DNA of 64,000 bases from Dyadobacter sp. UC 10 (lineage in GTDB: Bacteria; Bacteroidota; Bacteroidia; Cytophagales; Spirosomataceae): NCBI RefSeq assembly GCF_008369915.1, contig NZ_VSRN01000001.1, positions 2,662,501 to 2,726,500 of the forward strand. Reading direction: 5' to 3'. Of this stretch, positions 63,093 to 64,000 are shown piece by piece. Under the pieces are notes generated by a model. It searched no databases. It was not told the origin of the DNA and saw nothing but the letters and a program-made list of their open reading frames with translations. Positions within the stretch are counted from its first letter, which is position 1. Every line of letters begins with the position of its first letter. The position numbers and the translations under genes are program-made.

Positions 63093-63104
63093 AGTATAAT
63101 AGGT

Positions 63105-63176
63105 TACGATAATCTTCGTACCAAATGTCTACGAAAAAAATCGTACTTCCAAGCTACAAGTACGATTTTTTTCGTA
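63105..63176 (-). promoter_or_regulatory. Triple BlaI-type operator
   Basis: Three copies of the dyad TACGA-N6-TCGTA at 63105-63120, 63130-63145 and 63161-63176, centres 25 and 31 nt apart. The outer two lie in the arms of a perfect 21-bp inverted repeat (63128-63148 and 63158-63178). The nearest copy is 13 nt before the repressor start. Confidence 0.85.
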
Positions 63177-63226
63177 GATAAGGTTGGTGTAGCTTAAACA
63201 AATTGATAGTGAGGGTATTAAATAAA

Positions 63227-63255
63227 AAAAGTCCAGCATCAATTGCTGGACTTTT
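63227..63255 (-). terminator. Terminator of dnaN
   Basis: Perfect 12-bp stem (AAAAGTCCAGCA at 63227-63238, TGCTGGACTTTT at 63244-63255) with a 5-nt loop. The A run on its left gives the U tract on the minus strand, 20 nt after the dnaN stop. Confidence 0.9.
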
Positions 63256-63274
63256 AGTAGAATTTTATTGAAAT

Positions 63275-64000
63275 CTAAACGTAAGTGTTCAACATTACCG
63301 GCATCACCAGCATAAGAATATCCTCGTTTTCCTCCTGGTCAACCGGAATAATTAATCCCGCACGATTTGGAGCTGAGAGTTCAAATGTGATGGTTTTGCT
63401 GGACAGATTACCTAATACTTCGATCAAAAATTTTGCATTAAAACCGATTTCCAGATCATCCCCATTATACTCACACATGAGGCGCTCGTTCGCTTCATTA
63501 GAATAGTCAAGATCCTCTGCGGAAATAACCAGGTCGTTCAAAGACATTTTCAGGCGAACCTGGTGCGTGGTGCGGTTTGAATAAATTGAGATACGACGCA
63601 GTGAGCTCAGAATCTCCATTCTGCTAATCGTCAATGTATTCTGATTGTTAGTTGGGATCGCATTCTCGTAATCCGGGAAACGCTCGTCGATCAGCCGACA
63701 GATCATGCGGATATTACCAAAGCTGAAAAACGCATTTGAAGACGTGAATTCTGCTTTTACAGGTAGGTCGTCTGACGGCAGACATGATTTCAGCAAATTC
63801 AATGCTTTTCGCTGAATGATCATCGACGTATCGATATCAGATTTAATATCAGTACGGCGGTAACGTACGAGGCGGTGACCGTCGGTGGCTACAAACGTGG
63901 CATTTTCTGTTCCCATTTGAACAAAAACCCCGGTCATAGCCGGACGCAGATCGTCGGTACTGGTTGCAAAAAGTGTATTGGCGATTGCCGAACCCAGCGC
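63275..64000 (-). CDS. dnaN: DNA polymerase III sliding clamp, C-terminal part
   Basis: The frame is open to the window edge, so the first part of the gene lies outside. The visible 241 residues include LFATSTDDLRPAMTGVFVQM, ATDGHRLVRYR, ERFPDYENAIP and the C-terminal end ILMLVMPVMLNTYV, all typical of DnaN domains 2 and 3. DnaN forms a ring that keeps polymerase on DNA. It ends at a strong terminator ahead of the BlaI-type operon. No dnaA is visible in this part, so I do not infer an origin here. Confidence 0.96.
   Translation of the reverse strand, partial: ALGSAIANTLFATSTDDLRPAMTGVFVQMGTENATFVATDGHRLVRYRRTDIKSDIDTSMIIQRKALNLLKSCLPSDDLPVKAEFTSSNAFFSFGNIRMICRLIDERFPDYENAIPTNNQNTLTISRMEILSSLRRISIYSNRTTHQVRLKMSLNDLVISAEDLDYSNEANERLMCEYNGDDLEIGFNAKFLIEVLGNLSSKTITFELSAPNRAGLIIPVDQEENEDILMLVMPVMLNTYV

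Noticed and set aside
63275-64000. Replication origin next to dnaN
   Set aside because: No dnaA gene and no cluster of DnaA boxes were seen in the visible part.

Overview
The window is a chromosomal segment of a Bacteroidota bacterium. A Cytophagales member close to Dyadobacter is my best guess, inferred from gene content and not proven. The signs are families typical of that phylum (DUF4301, DUF4292, DUF5723 and DUF6787-like proteins, a GT3-type glycogen synthase, a TonB plug fused to a large periplasmic module, an 80-residue ATP synthase epsilon), many lipoproteins and outer membrane proteins, and upstream sequences matching the Bacteroidota promoter (TTG, 17-21 nt, TAnnTTTG). Several of those promoter matches lie inside the longest open frames, so I moved the starts inward. 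I see no phage, insertion sequence, CRISPR array or defence island. Apart from small toxin-antitoxin traces the window reads as core genome.

Layout. 1-9,900: end of a UvrD-type helicase, DUF4301 protein, Lrp-type regulator, GDP-fucose synthase, a MORN-like secreted protein, two multi-spanning membrane proteins (one a GT39-type transferase) and a PBP4-type peptidase. 9,989-15,667: tight run of recQ, an outer membrane DUF5723 protein and a PHP-domain metallohydrolase. 15,676-24,261, minus strand: DUF6787, RluA-type synthase and panB; then a TPR / DUF4292 / EnvC-like envelope cluster; then a TonB-plug protein without barrel. 24,290-27,622: amino acid permease and atpD-atpC. 28,160-35,963: membrane-TPR protein, ABC ATPase, second RluA-type synthase, two tandem paralogous secreted proteins, beta-barrel protein, MsrA lipoprotein. 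36,115-48,090: HemJ, tRNA-Leu(CAG), beta-CASP hydrolase, hpt, TPR protein, M20 peptidase, plsY, a 1,560-residue secreted protein, prmA. 48,213-64,000: intact VapBC-like pair, glycogen synthase, GH10-like hydrolase with an isolated nuoD, asd, folate cyclo-ligase, a lipoprotein, icd, a broken antitoxin gene, an aminotransferase, an NAD(P)H-dependent 2Fe-2S reductase, a BlaR/BlaI pair with a triple operator, and the 3' part of dnaN.

How the genes fit together. Most serve the cell envelope (EnvC cluster, PBP4-type peptidase, plsY, lipoproteins, outer membrane proteins) or central metabolism (icd, asd, panB, folate ligase, ATP synthase, glycogen). Three non-coding signals stand out. First, arrays of a 7-nt repeat (sense strand AGCYAAN) end 5-10 nt before the start codons of three unrelated genes, always in the same orientation. 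Second, three exact copies of TACGA-N6-TCGTA lie upstream of the blaI-type gene. Third, upstream of panB is a cluster of TGAC boxes spaced one helical turn apart. The heptamer leaders are the best candidate here for something undescribed.
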